DNA of 64,000 nucleotides, from contig NC_134700.1 of assembly GCF_043290135.1 (NCBI RefSeq), positions 242,423,088 to 242,487,087 of the forward strand, written 5' to 3'. A program made the position numbers and the translations under genes. Positions 20,701-34,335 of this stretch are shown here, one piece after another; within the stretch, counting starts at the first letter, position 1; every line of letters begins with the position of its first letter. Below the pieces are notes generated by a model. That model ran no database searches, was not told the DNA's origin, and was given only the letters and a program-made list of their open reading frames with translations. The DNA comes from Rhipicephalus microplus (taxonomy: Eukaryota > Arthropoda > Arachnida > Ixodida > Ixodidae).

Positions 20701-22705
20701 CTTTCAGAGATCAAGAGATTGCAGAGGGAAAATTCCAAAGGTTCGTTGAACGGCACGCGTGAGCTTTTTTTTTTCATTTGTCTCATTTGTTTTATAAGCA
20801 ATCAAATATAATATCACATGACAAACGTGTATCGAACGTGTGTCTGTGCGTTGAAGCAAAAGTTCCCATTTCATCCTTTTAATGGGACAATAAATTTTTC
20901 GGGGACCGATAGCAGCGTGGCCATGTTGTCTAGGTTACCCACAATCCAGAAACAGAGAGAACGAGCTATGTTGTCGCTGTCGATATCACGCACATTTCAA
21001 TCGACAACACATCTATGAAGCAGCAGCCTATTTTGCAAAGCCTAGCTACATTTGCATTCCGAACATATATGTTAACCTTGTAACCGAAGGCACGTCGCGA
21101 AGACCTGATAGCGTTAAGTAAGTTGATAGAGCTGATGGTGTACCTTACACATGCCGACACTGTGGTAACGAATGCATGCAAGGCAGTACACGATGAGCCT
21201 GAAGTTGTCGACGAGATTCGGCAGCTCTATAAGAAAGGTAGAGAAATGTGCAACGTGTACTCACACATTTTGTTCAAGAAAATATTTTGTCAGGTCAAAC
21301 ATTTTCACAGCCTGTTTAAGAATAAAGTGGCCCAGAAGGTGTTCTATGTAAAAATAACTTTGTCCATAGCTAAGAACCCTTGAGGTAAAAAAGGAAAGTT
21401 CTGAGTGCATGAGATCAATGTTCAGAATGTCCAACGTCACAAGCCAGTCCGCCACGCCAAGGAATGACTGTCACCACCTTAGACAGTCATATTCAACACA
21501 CTGACCCTTCAAATTGTCCACCCCGCAGAACAAGTAGCATTTTCTTTTTCAGCATCTCTCTCTTATGTATTGCAAGAAAGCTTTGTTTAGTGACGTATTA
21601 AACCTGCTTCCTTTCCTTAGACAGCCTACAGCTCACGCAAGGTGAGGTAAAATCTGCTTTGCAGTGTGTGCTGAGCAAGCAAGGTGCTTGCGTTTCTGAT
21701 TACTTGAGAGTTGAATGACCGACGTACAATGACGTTCATATGCTAAACGTTCTTATATGTTGCGTGACTTGGCGTTATTTGAACAAAAACACAGAGGGTT
21801 TCTTCCCCGTGTGCCTTTTTCATTCATCTGCGCGCTAGAGGTAATGTGATGTCTCAGATAGGTGCATTGTGCCTGCGAATTGTTTGCCCAGTACATAGGC
21901 GTAAAATAATAGCTGTTTAAATTGCTTATCAACCCGAGATAGAATAAACGAAAAAGAAGAATTGCAGTGGTAAAAGGCACCACGTATCTCTTCTCTATTT
22001 AAAGCGTGTTTTATCTTAACACGGCTTAAGCCTTTTTTAAGCTGCATATAATCTTGAATAGCTAGAAGTATGTGGATTTTATAAGATTATTTTATGAACT
22101 CGGGCGACTCTCAGCAAAGGAAACGAAGGCCATTTGGCTAATGAGACTGTCCTGACACAGTAAATTACTCAAAGTTTGTGTTAAAATTTCATATTTGGAG
22201 GGGTGGTAAGAAGTGCCCTCAGAGTTAATTCACCATGCAAATGATGTTATTTTGTGGACAACTGGGATTCACTACGAGAAAAGTATACAGACTTTGGCTA
22301 ATCGAAATTAGCAGTGAAATGTCCAGGCGACACAATTTAAAAAGTAAAGCTTCACTATTGAATAAGTGTAACACAAGGACAGAAAGGTGGCAGAGGTCGA
22401 TTCTGCTTATTTAATTCTTACCGAGAGGTACTTACTTTAAGTGCGCGAAGAAAAACCAATTATGCCAGAACTGCTTCAAAAAACATCTGTCCTTAGGATA
22501 AGAACGCCTGAGTGGTTTTCTTAAGGTGTTCGAAAATGAGATCACCCTCCTATTCACATCTATTATGCCCGTCTAGATTATCTAGTGAATCGTAGCCTTC
22601 AGCAGTAGACTTGCTCAATCTGCTTAGACGTGAATCGTAGACTTGCTCAATCTGCTTAGACGTGAATGACGTAGGCATGAACAAAAAAGGTCTCAGATAT
22701 GATCT
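20701..22705. other. Unassigned AT-rich stretch
   Basis: No transposon domain recognised. Contains one exact 32-bp tandem duplication at 22605-22668. Confidence 0.4.
22605..22668 (+). repeat. 32-bp tandem duplication
   Basis: GTAGACTTGCTCAATCTGCT begins at 22605 and 22637; the two 32-bp units differ only at the last base. It is a recent local duplication close to a SINE fragment. Confidence 0.9.
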
Positions 22706-22807
22706 CTAAAGAACCCCAAGTGTTCGAAATTTCCGGAGCCCTCCACTACAGCGTCTCTCATATTCAAATGGTGGTTTCGGGACGTTGAATCCCAGACATC
22801 AGTCAAT
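22706..22807 (+). mobile_element. Ruka-like SINE, 3' fragment
   Basis: Starts at TAAAGAACCCCAAG and runs through GAAATTTCCGGAGCCCTCC to the end of the body. The head and first half are missing. Confidence 0.85.
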
Positions 22808-25800
22808 ATTTAAGGTTGTTGATGACGAAGAAAGCTTACAGCATTTCATTACTTGACACTAGTACTCTATAGTGCTCTAAACGTGAACTTAATTCAAGTG
22901 AAACTGATGGGATTAATTTGAAAGGTAAGTTTAGTGCTTAAATACCCAGTTTATTATTGATAATTCTTACGGCAGAGCACTTGATGCCAATTTCACTATA
23001 TATACTAATTTGGGAAAATTATAACGTTTATGATGATATGCCAAGTACGATGAGAATCAGGCGATATTAAAGCGCTTACAATTGTTATGTGTCCTCGATA
23101 ATCGGTCAGCGTGAATGCAGCATACAAAAAAAAAGGTTTTCATTATTGAGATAGATAAGAGGTGAACTCAGTTTTAGTGCATTTCGTAGTGCTTTTTGTG
23201 AAAGCAAGTGGGACAGCATTTCATTTATTTCGCAAAGTTTGAGAGCACATATGTCAAAACCGTCACCGACCTCTGAACGTAGCTTAGATTTATGCGTAAA
23301 TCAAGCTGTTCCGTAATGATTTCTAAGCTGAATATGTAGCACCATTATAGCTAATTGAAACCTAATTCATCAAAGCTCCTGATTAAACAATACACTTATA
23401 CAGTCACACTCTCAAGTACTAACAGGGGAGCGCACCAGAATAATTACGCCTGTTTTCGTGGACTACATTCTTCAGTGATGACCGTTCAAGTCCCATTAGT
23501 CTCTTTCTTCTTCTGTAAATGAATTTGAATAAAACGTCTTGTGCTTTCTAGCTCTGATGTCTAGGCATTAATGTGAATACTTCAGAAAGAAGTCACAACA
23601 TGAAACCTACTCTGTGCAGATTTGCATTTTTTATTTTTCTTATATCTTTTTAGCTTTAACTTAAAACTTTGAAGTATATGGTAGTGCGGATTTGCAAAGT
23701 TTGCTACTCTATTTCAATCATCACGTGCTCAAACTCCCACGTGAACGTTTTGATAAACTTCACTATGTGCAAAAAAGTCCATACCTCTCACGCACATCGG
23801 CTGAAGGCTAGCTCAATACTTTCAAAACATAAAGCATCTACCAAACCTGCTTCAATATGACGGAGGCATTCATTGAGTAAACCATGCCACTCGATTCTTT
23901 CAAGCAGCAAATAGCCGGAGGCAAAGCAGGGTCGGCATGTGTTCGTCCAATTGAACATGAATACCGTGATTTTGTACTTCTCAGTACTAAATGGAAAATT
24001 TGCAAACGAAATTCCTCGCAGCACTGTAACTACGGAGAGATGAGTAGCTGGGACAGCAGCAACCCACGCCTATATTTCAGAGTTCAACGAGCATGTACAA
24101 AAAAGAGCAGCATTGGGAGTATCGAACACGGAAGACGTTTGCCACTCGACGTAGAACGAATCTCCTTCGATCGATTAACGACGGCGTATCGGAAGTACAA
24201 CCATTAAAAGCGTGGAGGGTACTAGAGAGACTCCGTGTACCACGTGCAAACAGTCGACAGCACTTCGCATGGGCGTGCGTGAGCGCTCAAACAAACGCAC
24301 ACACATAAGTGTGGATCACAAAGATGACGTTGGCGTTTTGCTCGAAGTGGTTAGTTAGCTTCTTCTTTTTTTTTTCTTTAAGTTCAAGCTTTCTTTTCCG
24401 AGGATTTACTTGCCTGGAGGAAAAAGCACCACGATTCAAACAGGCTCCGCGGTTTATGAGACAAAAGATGAACCAAGATTGAATGAATTGTATCACCTTG
24501 TTTTTTTAATTTCAGATGCTGTAAAGAGAGACTGAAGTGAGCAATTTTTTCACAAAAATTGGCTGTGCATAAAGGCAAGTATAAAAAATAAAGACACAGT
24601 ATTACCTATGAGCGTCCTGATGTCGAAGGGAGGAAAACACAAAAAGAGAAAAAAATAAAAACAAACAAAGCATAGACACCGTCACGAGTAAATGGTGTCT
24701 ATTCTTTGGGGAAAGAGAACCAAAAAGAATCCGTGTCAACAGCTGCAACCTGCACTCATAGAGATCTCTCGGGGCTACGCTCACTTCTGTTCTTCACGAG
24801 TTGGCTACCAAAAAGTGGGGTGAAAAAATTATATGGGGATTAAAAATTAACAATGAAAGTTATTATTAATTTCGAAGACATACAAGTGCCCAAAGTTATC
24901 CCTGACAAGAGGTATTCAAGGTGATGGCCTTGAAAAATCAGATACCTGTTTGACTGCACAGTTTATTTTGCTGTCGTTGCGCAATAAATTCGATTCCACG
25001 AAAGCGCACAAATACTTTTTGAAGGTAATTGTATCAGAAGCACTTCAAAAAGCACCGGAAAATATTGCAGAGCTCATGGTTCGAAGATTACAGATATGGT
25101 GATTGCAAATCAATATTTAAGAGCCAGAATTTAAATCGAGAAAGGTGTGAAACGGTTCTCTTTGACAAATAACCAAGTTCACTAATTCCACCGCTTCATT
25201 CGAGGTGCGTTATGTGCTCGCTTAATGCGACATGCTATATTTATGAAGATGAGCGACATGCAGGCGTTTTATATATAAACACAATCCCAGCGCTTTTGAA
25301 ACGATGAGCAAAAGGGAGAAAAATGATCTAACTTTTCTTTTTCTTCTTTTTTTGCATTGGCACCATTGTAAGACATCTTTCTCCTCTGCTGTCTGCTTTT
25401 TCGCGCTTCCTACTTCAACTATTGTATATGAACGTCCAGCCATTTCAAAAGTGCTCGGACTGTCACTGATCTCGCGCAGGCATGGTATGAATTACATCAT
25501 TGCCTGCTGAACTTGGCACTTTCGAAACCGCTGAGCACAAAGTCACGGTGCACACGTTTTTGTTACGTGCCACACCAATGTCGCAAAAATAAAACGTAAA
25601 TTGGGAGAATTCTGCGCACGCCAGCCATTTCATCGCCACTCTCTGAAATATGACCTCACTTGCAACTTGACGGCAGTAGTTTATTCATTGATAGTGTGTT
25701 TTTTTTTTCTTTAAAGCACTTCACTTTATTTTTTGCTTTAGTACTCGGAGCGTGAAATAGTTTTGCGTTGCTACATGGAAGCGCATTGCCAAATGCACAC

Positions 25801-25993
25801 TTTTGACTATGAAATTTTTTTAGTGTATTGTTACTGTGTTATGCAGCTATAGAACGAGGTCTTAGGTTCAATTATCTGTCTTAATAGTCGCGCCTAAAGG
25901 CACGTCAATTGTTATAGCAGTTGTCGAAAAAGAAACGGAGTTTTCTGTTGACTCCCAAAACAGCGGTCTTTCGCCGTGTTAAACGTCATGAAA
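22808..25993. other. Unassigned AT-rich stretch
   Basis: No repeat family in the window matches it. A GC-richer patch at 24040-24300 has short open frames without recognisable domains. Poly-T and poly-A runs are scattered through it. Confidence 0.4.
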
Positions 25994-26171
25994 CAGGGGT
26001 TTAGCCAGGAGGTGGGACGCCTGGCCTATGCCCCCTACCCCCCGACCCTTTTTTTCCTCCATTGCACCCAGAGTTGAAAATGACTATTTGGAGGGGTGCC
26101 CTTTCGAAATAAAAAAAAATCCTCCCGTCTCCCTCCTTCTTCCAGAAAAAAATTTTCAGGCTACGCATTTG
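25994..26171. mobile_element. Candidate short MITE with imperfect inverted ends
   Basis: The left end CAGGGGTTTAGCCAGG and the reverse complement of the right end, CAAATGCGTAGCCTGA, are similar. Both recall the CAGxGGCGTAGCCAGG ends of a DNA-transposon group. The interior has C-rich and A-rich runs, as in such elements. No clear target duplication was found. Confidence 0.35.
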
Positions 26172-26714
26172 CATTGGTCCCCTTGTCAGCGAAGGTTTCA
26201 CACTTGTTCTCTCAGAGACACAGCATCTCACACTAGGCCTCCACTTTTTTAATTAAAATATCTACCATTCTGAATCAAGGCATTTAATAATGTAGAAAAA
26301 ACATGCTTACAAAGGAAGCGGTTTTTCAATTACTGTAATGCTCGTCGTGTGTTTTCACAAACGCGCACCCTGGGAAATGACACAAAGTTGCAATATATAT
26401 GAGGCTATCGGGCTGCACACGTATCTAAATATTAAAGAAAGGAGAGAAGTTATGGCCGCGAAATTAACTGAGGCCATGTTTGAGCAGCCTCAAACACCTC
26501 TGCTAACACAAAAAGAAAACTTTGACCCCAGTCGACAACAACACGTTGCTTTGGAGCAATAAAGTCATGCAGACTCGAATTTGGTTGCGCACGTGGCACA
26601 AAGGTCATAGTCATAATCGGGAGCAGTGCAAAATATGTTTAAAATAGTGTGATGAATGAGGCGTTTTTTTTTGTTTTTCTGGCCCTACATCATGTTACCT
26701 GCCTTCTGTCGAAG
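26172..26714. other. Unassigned stretch
   Basis: Nothing recognised; short frames only. Confidence 0.4.
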
Positions 26715-28330
26715 GCCTTCCTTTTTTCCTAAGGATTTCATCTGTGTTGAATCTTCTGGAGTGGGCCGTCTTATAGAAAAAATGAAATTGTCTAGTTCCG
26801 CAGGTAACGATGACATCCACTCAAGGTTCTTAAAAGGCACAAAACTCTATTCCTCAACTATACTCGCTGAACTTTTTTCGCAGTCTTTGCAGTCTTCTAA
26901 TTTGCCAGGCAATTGGAAGGTTGGTAATGTGGTTCCACTTCACAAATCAGGTAAACGCAATTTCTCTCAATTACAGGCCAATATCTTTAAATAAGTGTAC
27001 CCTGCAAACCTCTCTAGGATGTCAATTATTCGAATTTAGTATATTTTCTTGAATCCAATTCATTTTTCTCACCATGGCAACACGGTTTCAGAAAGCATTT
27101 CTCTTGTGAAACGCAGTTACTCTATTTTACTAACAATCTTTTTTGTGCTTTCGACAATAACCTTATTAGTAATTACCGGCTGCATATTTTTAGGTTACAC
27201 TAAAGTCTTCGGCACTGGTTCGCATACCCTTCTTTTTTATAAAATGAGCAAGCTCGGTATAGACCCAGACATTATGGAGTGGATTCACTGTTTCCTAACG
27301 TACCGTTTGCAGTATGTTAATGCTCATATTTAAAACTTCCATACCGTTACATCAGGCTTACACCATAGGGTTCTGCTTTGAATGAACTACTTTTTCTTAT
27401 TTATATTGATGTTATACCTGTCAGAATTATTTCTACCATTAGACTTTTCGCTGACGACTGCGTGCTGTATTGTGCCATTCATCACACCCAGGACGTTTGT
27501 ACTTTGGTCTGACATCAACGCTGTTTCTAACTGGTGCGACAAGTGGCTCATGAAACTGAACAATAATAAGTGCAAAGTATTGAGAGTAATGCATCATAAT
27601 AGAGATGAGAACTTTTACAATACCCTAAAAAGCTCTCCTTAAGTCACGTAGCCGGTTACCATTATCTTGGCTTGCATATCACCGATAACCTTTCTAGCAG
27701 TGTGCACGTTCAACACGTATTTAATAACGCTAATCGCATGCTTGGATTTATTCGCCGTACTCTTTCATTCATTTCTTCAGAATTAAAGCTTACATGGTAG
27801 AAAACACTCGTTAAAGCTACATTATATTACGCCTGTTATATATGGGATCTATCTATCTAGTTCCGTATTAACTACAGCTCTTGAGTCCGTTCAGAATCGT
27901 GCAGCTTGTTTTGTGCTTTCTAATTACTCCCGCTTCGTCAGTGTTTCCTCAATGAAAGCTACTTTGAGTCTACGAATACTTAAGTCGCGTCGTATATACT
28001 TACGCTGAAACCTCTTTTACAAAATATTTTACACCAATTCGACTCTCAAAAGTGATCTTTCTCTTCCCCCCAGCTTACGTCTGACCACGTTTTGATCATC
28101 AACTTGAGCTTAGGTTTCCCTTATGCCGCACGAACACTTATCATGCTTCTTTTTTGCCGCCAACTAGTAGGGACTGGAACCACCTTCCCGCCTCCGTTGC
28201 TCCAATTGAAGAGCCTGCCGCTATCAATATTGCAGTTATTGATGTATTATAGTTAAAGCACTCCTCTCTGTAATGCCTCTGGGTCCTGAGAGCATTGGAA
28301 TAAATAAATAAATAAATAAATAAATAAATA
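26715..28330 (+). mobile_element. CR1-like LINE, 5'-truncated, heavily decayed, (AAAT)n tail
   Basis: Reverse-transcriptase similarity runs from SSSAGNDDIHSRFLK (finger region) to the C-terminus. The element then has a 3' UTR and a (TAAA)n tail at 28300-28330. Multiple frameshifts and stops, plus a deletion around motif A, break it up. The endonuclease and RT N-terminus are missing. Confidence 0.85.
26752..28250 (+). pseudogene. Reverse transcriptase remnant of the CR1-like LINE
   Basis: In order: SSSAGNDDIHSRFLKG; LPGNWKVGNVVPLHKSGK; HTLLFYKMSKLGIDPDIMEW after the motif A region; then the catalytic box RLFADDCVLY with F-A-D-D at 27447-27458, intact; then SNWCDKWLMKLNNNKCKVLR and thumb and C-terminal pieces out of phase. 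At least four frame changes are needed to read it through. The active enzyme copies LINE RNA at the genomic target; this one cannot be translated whole. Confidence 0.8.
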
Positions 28331-30213
28331 CCAAGTACTTGCCGTCTGGTTAAGGTATGCTTGCGGTCTGGTTAAGGTTCGTCACGTATGATTTAGTGAC
28401 GATTGCTATATATCGAATATTATTGCCATACCCATAGCAGAAAAAATAACACCGGTTTTTGCACGTCAAGTCATTACGGATCTCAAGCCGAGCTCTAAGA
28501 TAAAGCAGGTGTTTTTTTTTTATCAAATAGACATTTACGAGTGATGGATTGAAGTAGCTGTTCCACTGGAGATTAATTACAGCATAGAAAACGAGTGCAG
28601 TACTCATATGATACCTGCATTTATTATGTCGCGGTACGGTCAGTGGCTCAATTATCACTAAAAATGTTGAAAAAGAAAGTACGTGAACCTTCATGGCGTG
28701 CCCGTTGATCAGCATAATATAAAAAAGCATTCACTGCTTCAACCAAAAGAAAGTGTTTTGAATAGCTGAGATGAGGGCTGGAAAGGGAAACAATTGTGTG
28801 CTTCCCATTTCGCGCTCATAAATTTACCATTACGTTATTCCTTCTGGGTGTTCCACATGGCCTCGTGATAGCAACACAAATATCGGAAACCGGAGTTCAG
28901 TGATCGTTAGTGCTTGAGACGTTTTATGTACAATGAAGGTAAACAGGAAAAAATTACAGACGAGACAATGCATAGTCAGTGATCAACCTGGTACGGAATA
29001 TAGAAAGCTGGTATTATTATGCAAATTTTCAACGTAGCTATTCAAGGAAGTCTTAAAAAGCTGCTTGGTTATCACGTTTCACGGTTCACAGAAGGTCGGC
29101 TTATTGTGTGGCCAATGCGGATCATGGTAGTGCTTTAAGAGCGTTTGCCTGCTGAATAGTTAAGAAAGAAAAAAAAAGCCAATCATCATCCAACTTTTTA
29201 CACTTTCATTTTTTTTATTTTCCTCCAATTGTCTTCCGCGAAAGAAAAGAATGTGCTTTAGGTACAACAAAGACGATGCCGTGCTAAGTTCGAGAAGCAG
29301 CTTCTGCTATTCCTAAGGTTTATTGTTCCGCTATGTAAATAATGAAAAACCAGGAAAAAGAGGAAAGCGGATTTTCATTTATCGCTTTAAAGAGACGGCT
29401 TAGACAGGCAACGATCCATAAAATTGTCTTGTGGAAACTGCGGCCATTGGCAGAGAGAGACTACATCGCTGCGACCACATTTGAGTGCCAGGCACAACTA
29501 CAGAGAGTGCGGTGGATTAGACGTGGATACACTTTGCGAACGTTGCTGAATTGTGCGCTGTAGCAGCTTTAGCCATATGATTTTCTTGCAGTTTTTTTTT
29601 GTTTCCTGTTTTTGGGGTGTTTTAAAGGAAGACGAAATTTTTACAATCTATTCTGAAACTACTAGAGCATTATGCTCCTTCATTAGGCCACTTACACGCA
29701 TCTACATTCATTGGCACAAACTTTGTGCATCTTTTATTTTTCAAAGCCATTTCATTAATGGTCATAATCACGGTTGTGGGTGAGCAATGACGACATCCAA
29801 TATATAGATGAATCAAGACTCTGACCACATTAACCCCAGAGTGGTGGTGGGGGCGGCATTTTAGGGACGCGGGTCAATAATGGATTACTCCAAACTACAA
29901 CTCCATCAAGAAGCAACTCTTTTTCCGAGAGACGGCTTAGCGAGATCCGAGACACCTTTCATATACGAAGTCCAATTCTAGATTCACGTCAAGGAATGCT
30001 TGTGCGGTGCTCCGTCTTTCGAAGCGGGTTACTCTTTTTCGGTAAAGACTAGACTGATAGATCCTGCGCATAGGCTTGCACTTAGCGGATTTATTATGCA
30101 AATCCGTATCGAGTAACAAGTTCCGGATGCAAATAAAGTTTTACTTTCCTGATTCATTTGCTTAAAAACGTGTATAATTGTGTGAAGATTGAAATCTTCA
30201 GGCTGCTATGACA
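28331..30213. other. Unassigned stretch
   Basis: A 73-codon plus-strand open frame at 29342-29563 is basic and unrecognised. No repeats were matched. Confidence 0.4.
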
Positions 30214-30229
30214 TGCGTCAGGAGGTGAT

Positions 30230-30381
30230 TTGATTGATTTCTGGGGTTTAACGTCCCAAAACCACCATTTCATTATGAGAGACGCCGTAGTGGAGGACTC
30301 CGGAAATTTTGAGCACCTGGGGTTCTTTAACGTGCAGCCAAATCTGAGTACATGGGCCTACAACATTTCCGCCTCCATCGG
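30230..30381 (-). mobile_element. Ruka-like SINE, 5'-truncated, probable TSD
   Basis: Minus-strand copy that stops at CCTCCATCGG, the start of the SINE body, so the whole tRNA-like head is absent. TGCGTCAGGAG at 30214-30224 and TGCGTCAAGAG at 30382-30392 (10 of 11) look like the diverged target duplication. The truncation would therefore have arisen at insertion. Confidence 0.85.
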
Positions 30382-30892
30382 TGCGTCAAGAGAATGAAAT
30401 ATAGGTGGATTTTGTCATATTCACTTCGTGTACTATCGGCGCCAAATGATACCTGAAAATCGGCAAGCACTCGCAACGCTATACTGCGAACCGTTTGGTT
30501 ATCACCGTGGTGAAGCACGCATATGTGTGCTTTGCTGCCGTACCCGATGTGCGCACCTGTGTGCCGACTGGGTGGCGACTGGAGAGCGTGCATTACACTT
30601 TGAATGCTTACCAAGATCAATCTAAATAGGTCGCAAAAGTCGTAAAGATAAGTGTTCTGAAACCTATTGCGACAGACATGAACAACCGCTTGACGATTGA
30701 ACAAATAGGTGAGGAGGCGACAAATAGCGAAATAAAAAAATAATTAGACGTCCTTTTCAATAGTTTTAATTTTATTTCTAACAAAAAATCACAGATTACT
30801 TCGATAAAGCTTTGATCTTTGTTATGTGCTTGAACACCCATTTTTTTGGTTTCAGAAACAGCGGGCAATGCTGGCAGTCTGCTAACATGAGC
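30382..30892. other. Unassigned stretch
   Basis: A short open frame at 30428-30625 contains several Cys and His but no pattern I can name. Confidence 0.35.
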
Positions 30893-31345
30893 CAGCAGAT
30901 TTGGGGGCGTATACAGGTAATATGTTACCAGAGTTTCTGTCTGCGTGTTTTTGGTTCGGCGCATTGCCAGGTCAACGAGGCATAGCTCACTTTTCTACGC
31001 TGGTTCCGTGCGTACCTCCAGAAGTTTACTTATTTTTTATGTGCATTTCATAGATCAATTAGATCACAGAATGTATAGATAGCCACTCCCGTGACTGCCG
31101 ACTGCTTTAGCTGGAGCATAGCCGGCGTGCCCTCGCCTATGTTGACTGACAACACGACAGGCTAAGCAACAAGACGCTGTACTTTACGGCTGCCAAAGCT
31201 GTTTTTTCAGAACTGCTGTCTCACTGCATGGTTTTCAACGATTGCGCAACGTGAGTTTTTGAACTATTATTCTATTGTGCTCGTGAACAGTTGTTTCAAG
31301 ATTGCCTCTGCAAAGTTTCTTCTGCATACTGGAGGTACGTCATGT
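30893..31345 (+). repeat. Unnamed dispersed repeat, uninterrupted copy
   Basis: Colinear with 10660-11035 followed by 15110-15317. It has no coding frame and no terminal inverted or direct repeat that I can see. It provides the empty-site reference for the LINE insertion at 11.0-15.1 kb. Confidence 0.7.
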
Positions 31346-31722
31346 GGCTAATAAAACAACTCTGCTTCCCCAATATTTGTTATTTCTTTTACTTTCTCTC
31401 GAATGCAATTAACGAGACACAATTAAGGCGCAATAATGTTACGTAATAATAAAGGCATGGCCAGCAATTAGGGAAATTTTCAAATTCGTGCCACATAAGG
31501 CAAATGCGCGACGTCGCTACCGCTTCTTGTTGTAACTTCATTTTCTAATTTTATTTTGTTTTTGCTGTTAGTTGTCTTTTCCTCACGTAGATGGCGATGG
31601 TGGCAACGAGCCGCTGGCTACTGGATCCATGGGCTTCTATGGAAGTTACGGTACCAGTTTACATATACCTTGTGCTTGCCACTTACTTGACTCCATCTGA
31701 CTCGAATCATACAGTTTCCGAC
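31346..31722. other. Unassigned stretch
   Basis: Nothing recognised. Confidence 0.35.
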
Positions 31723-31950
31723 TATAACACCTAGAGGGTAATCTGGCGCTAGTGTCAACACCAGCTTTTTCAGTGGCGCTGAACCACTACATTGCACTAT
31801 AAGTTATAACACCTAGAGGGTAATCTGGCGCTAGTGCCAACACCGGCTTTTTCAGAGGTGCTGTACCGCTATAGTGTACTAGAAGTTCTAGTACACTATA
31901 GTACCGCTTTGCGAATGATCGGTAGTAGAGGCTTCGGATCTGCTTCGAAT
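31723..31950 (+). mobile_element. MITE-family arm with 82-bp tandem duplication and perfect palindrome
   Basis: TATAACACCTAGAGGGTAAT starts at 31723 and 31805 (82-bp period). CTAGAGGG...CTGGCGCTAGTG is shared with the palindromic element at 33292. CTATAGTGTACTAGAA at 31869-31884 and its exact reverse complement at 31886-31901 form a palindrome with a one-base centre. GAATGATCGGTAGTA further on also matches the arm at 33358. Confidence 0.65.
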
Positions 31951-32276
31951 GGCTTTCGTTGAGATTTGTGGCGCTTGTTTTCTGAGTGTTAAACGAAGTG
32001 GTATGAGGTTTGTTTAAATTAAAGCTTGCTCATTTTTTTACGTAAAGCTTATTGCAGAATTTTTTCATGACCGTGAGATGGAAGTGAGATCTGGAAAATT
32101 CATTCAGCAAGGAGGGTATCACTGCCCTACCATTGTGTTGTAGATTTGAAATCAAGATACATGGCGTTATTTTAGCGATGAAGATTAGCTCCAGTTAATA
32201 CGCGTTGTTGTGAAAGTAACGCAAAATGTGAAATAAGACATAGGAAATATGACAGTAAATTTAAATGTTTATTTAG
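31951..32276. other. Unassigned stretch
   Basis: AT-rich; nothing recognised. Confidence 0.35.
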
Positions 32277-32580
32277 GGAAATGTTACGACTTCACGCTAA
32301 ATATAAGTACAAATGTTCTATGCAGAGACATAGGTCGAACAGTCCCATATGTTTTACATGACCAGTTGCTTACAAATGTGTGAAGGTGCCAACAGCAACT
32401 AAAGTATCACCAACACCAGAAGCGCTAAGCTGATATGTAGCGCTTGTGCTATAGCGACAATGATATCCCTGGCCAGGGCTATTTAAACTAACTTCATTAG
32501 ATGGTGCTTAGCTACGATTGACGGTAACCTGACGTGACGCCTGCATCATGGAAGTACATATAAAATGTTTATAAAAATAA
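32277..32580 (+). repeat. Unnamed dispersed repeat X, copy 1
   Basis: Similar over about 300 bp to 60185-60500 in the same orientation: shared words include CATATGTTTTA, GTAAGCTGATATG/CTAAGCTGATATG, AGCGCT and CAGCTACTTAAA/CAGGGCTATTTAAA. A tetranucleotide (CAGA)n tract lies several hundred bases downstream of both copies. Confidence 0.6.
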
Positions 32581-32655
32581 ATGATCAGCACTGTAACCAC
32601 AGTTGTGTCTCCAATATTAAGCCTGCAAGGGCTCTTTTTCAAAAACAGTTTCTAG

Positions 32656-32722
32656 AGCTGGCGTGGCTATGTGGTAAAGTAAATAATTGCCATGCAGAAT
32701 GCTTGGCTTCGATTCCTGCTGG
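32656..32722 (+). mobile_element. tRNA-like polymerase III promoter module, probable SINE head
   Basis: TGGCTATGTGG at 32664-32674 fits the A box and GCTTCGATTCC at 32706-32716 is one base from the B box consensus. The spacing suits a tRNA-derived SINE. No CCA-like or tRNA acceptor pairing is evident, so it is not a functional tRNA gene. The family is not identified. Confidence 0.5.
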
Positions 32723-32821
32723 CATCTTTTTAATTCTCATTTCCATTCGTCGGGTCACCACTGTGAATGTCTAATTATTTTTACGCTCCCACATCTTAAA
32801 ATTACCACTGTAGTTTCTCGC

Positions 32822-32939
32822 CATTCATGGTCAGACAAAAGCTGTCAATCGCATGTGGCGCATACCAGCATACCCCTGCCCATTCATGATCAGATAAAAG
32901 CTGTCAATCGTAGATGGCACATACCAGCATACCACTGTC
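32822..32939 (+). repeat. 59-bp tandem duplication
   Basis: Units 32822-32880 and 32881-32939 share CATTCATGRTCAGAYAAAAG, GCTGTCAATCG and CATACCAGCATACC, with a handful of differences. Confidence 0.9.
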
Positions 32940-33138
32940 CATGGCTTACGGCTATGTGCCACACGTGTCTGGAGGAAAGAGCTTGAGGATGTACGCGACG
33001 GGTTTTTACCATTATTTATACCATGACCAGCCAGACACACTCGTGGATGCTTTTAACCCTCTCATACTAATTTTTGACCGCCTGAGCCTATAGGAGGTAA
33101 TCACAAGAACACCGAGATGTAGGCAGCTAGTTAGTTAG

Positions 33139-33140
33139 CC

Positions 33141-33233
<93 letters not shown>

Positions 33234-33266
33234 GGCAGGCAGACTGGCAGGCAGGCAGGCAGGCAG
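33139..33266. repeat. (CAGA)n then (GGCA)n microsatellite
   Basis: About 23 CAGA units, then GGCA units from 33234 with one ACTG interruption. Preceded by GAGATGTAGGC, which resembles the sequence just before the (CAGA)n at 60.7 kb (CAGATGTAGGC). Confidence 0.95.
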
Positions 33267-33291
33267 TTAGATACATAGAGGCTCTTAATAC

Positions 33292-34335
<1,044 letters not shown>

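Noticed and set aside
32656..32722. Functional tRNA gene
   Set aside because: A and B boxes are present, but acceptor and other stems do not pair convincingly; a SINE head fits better.
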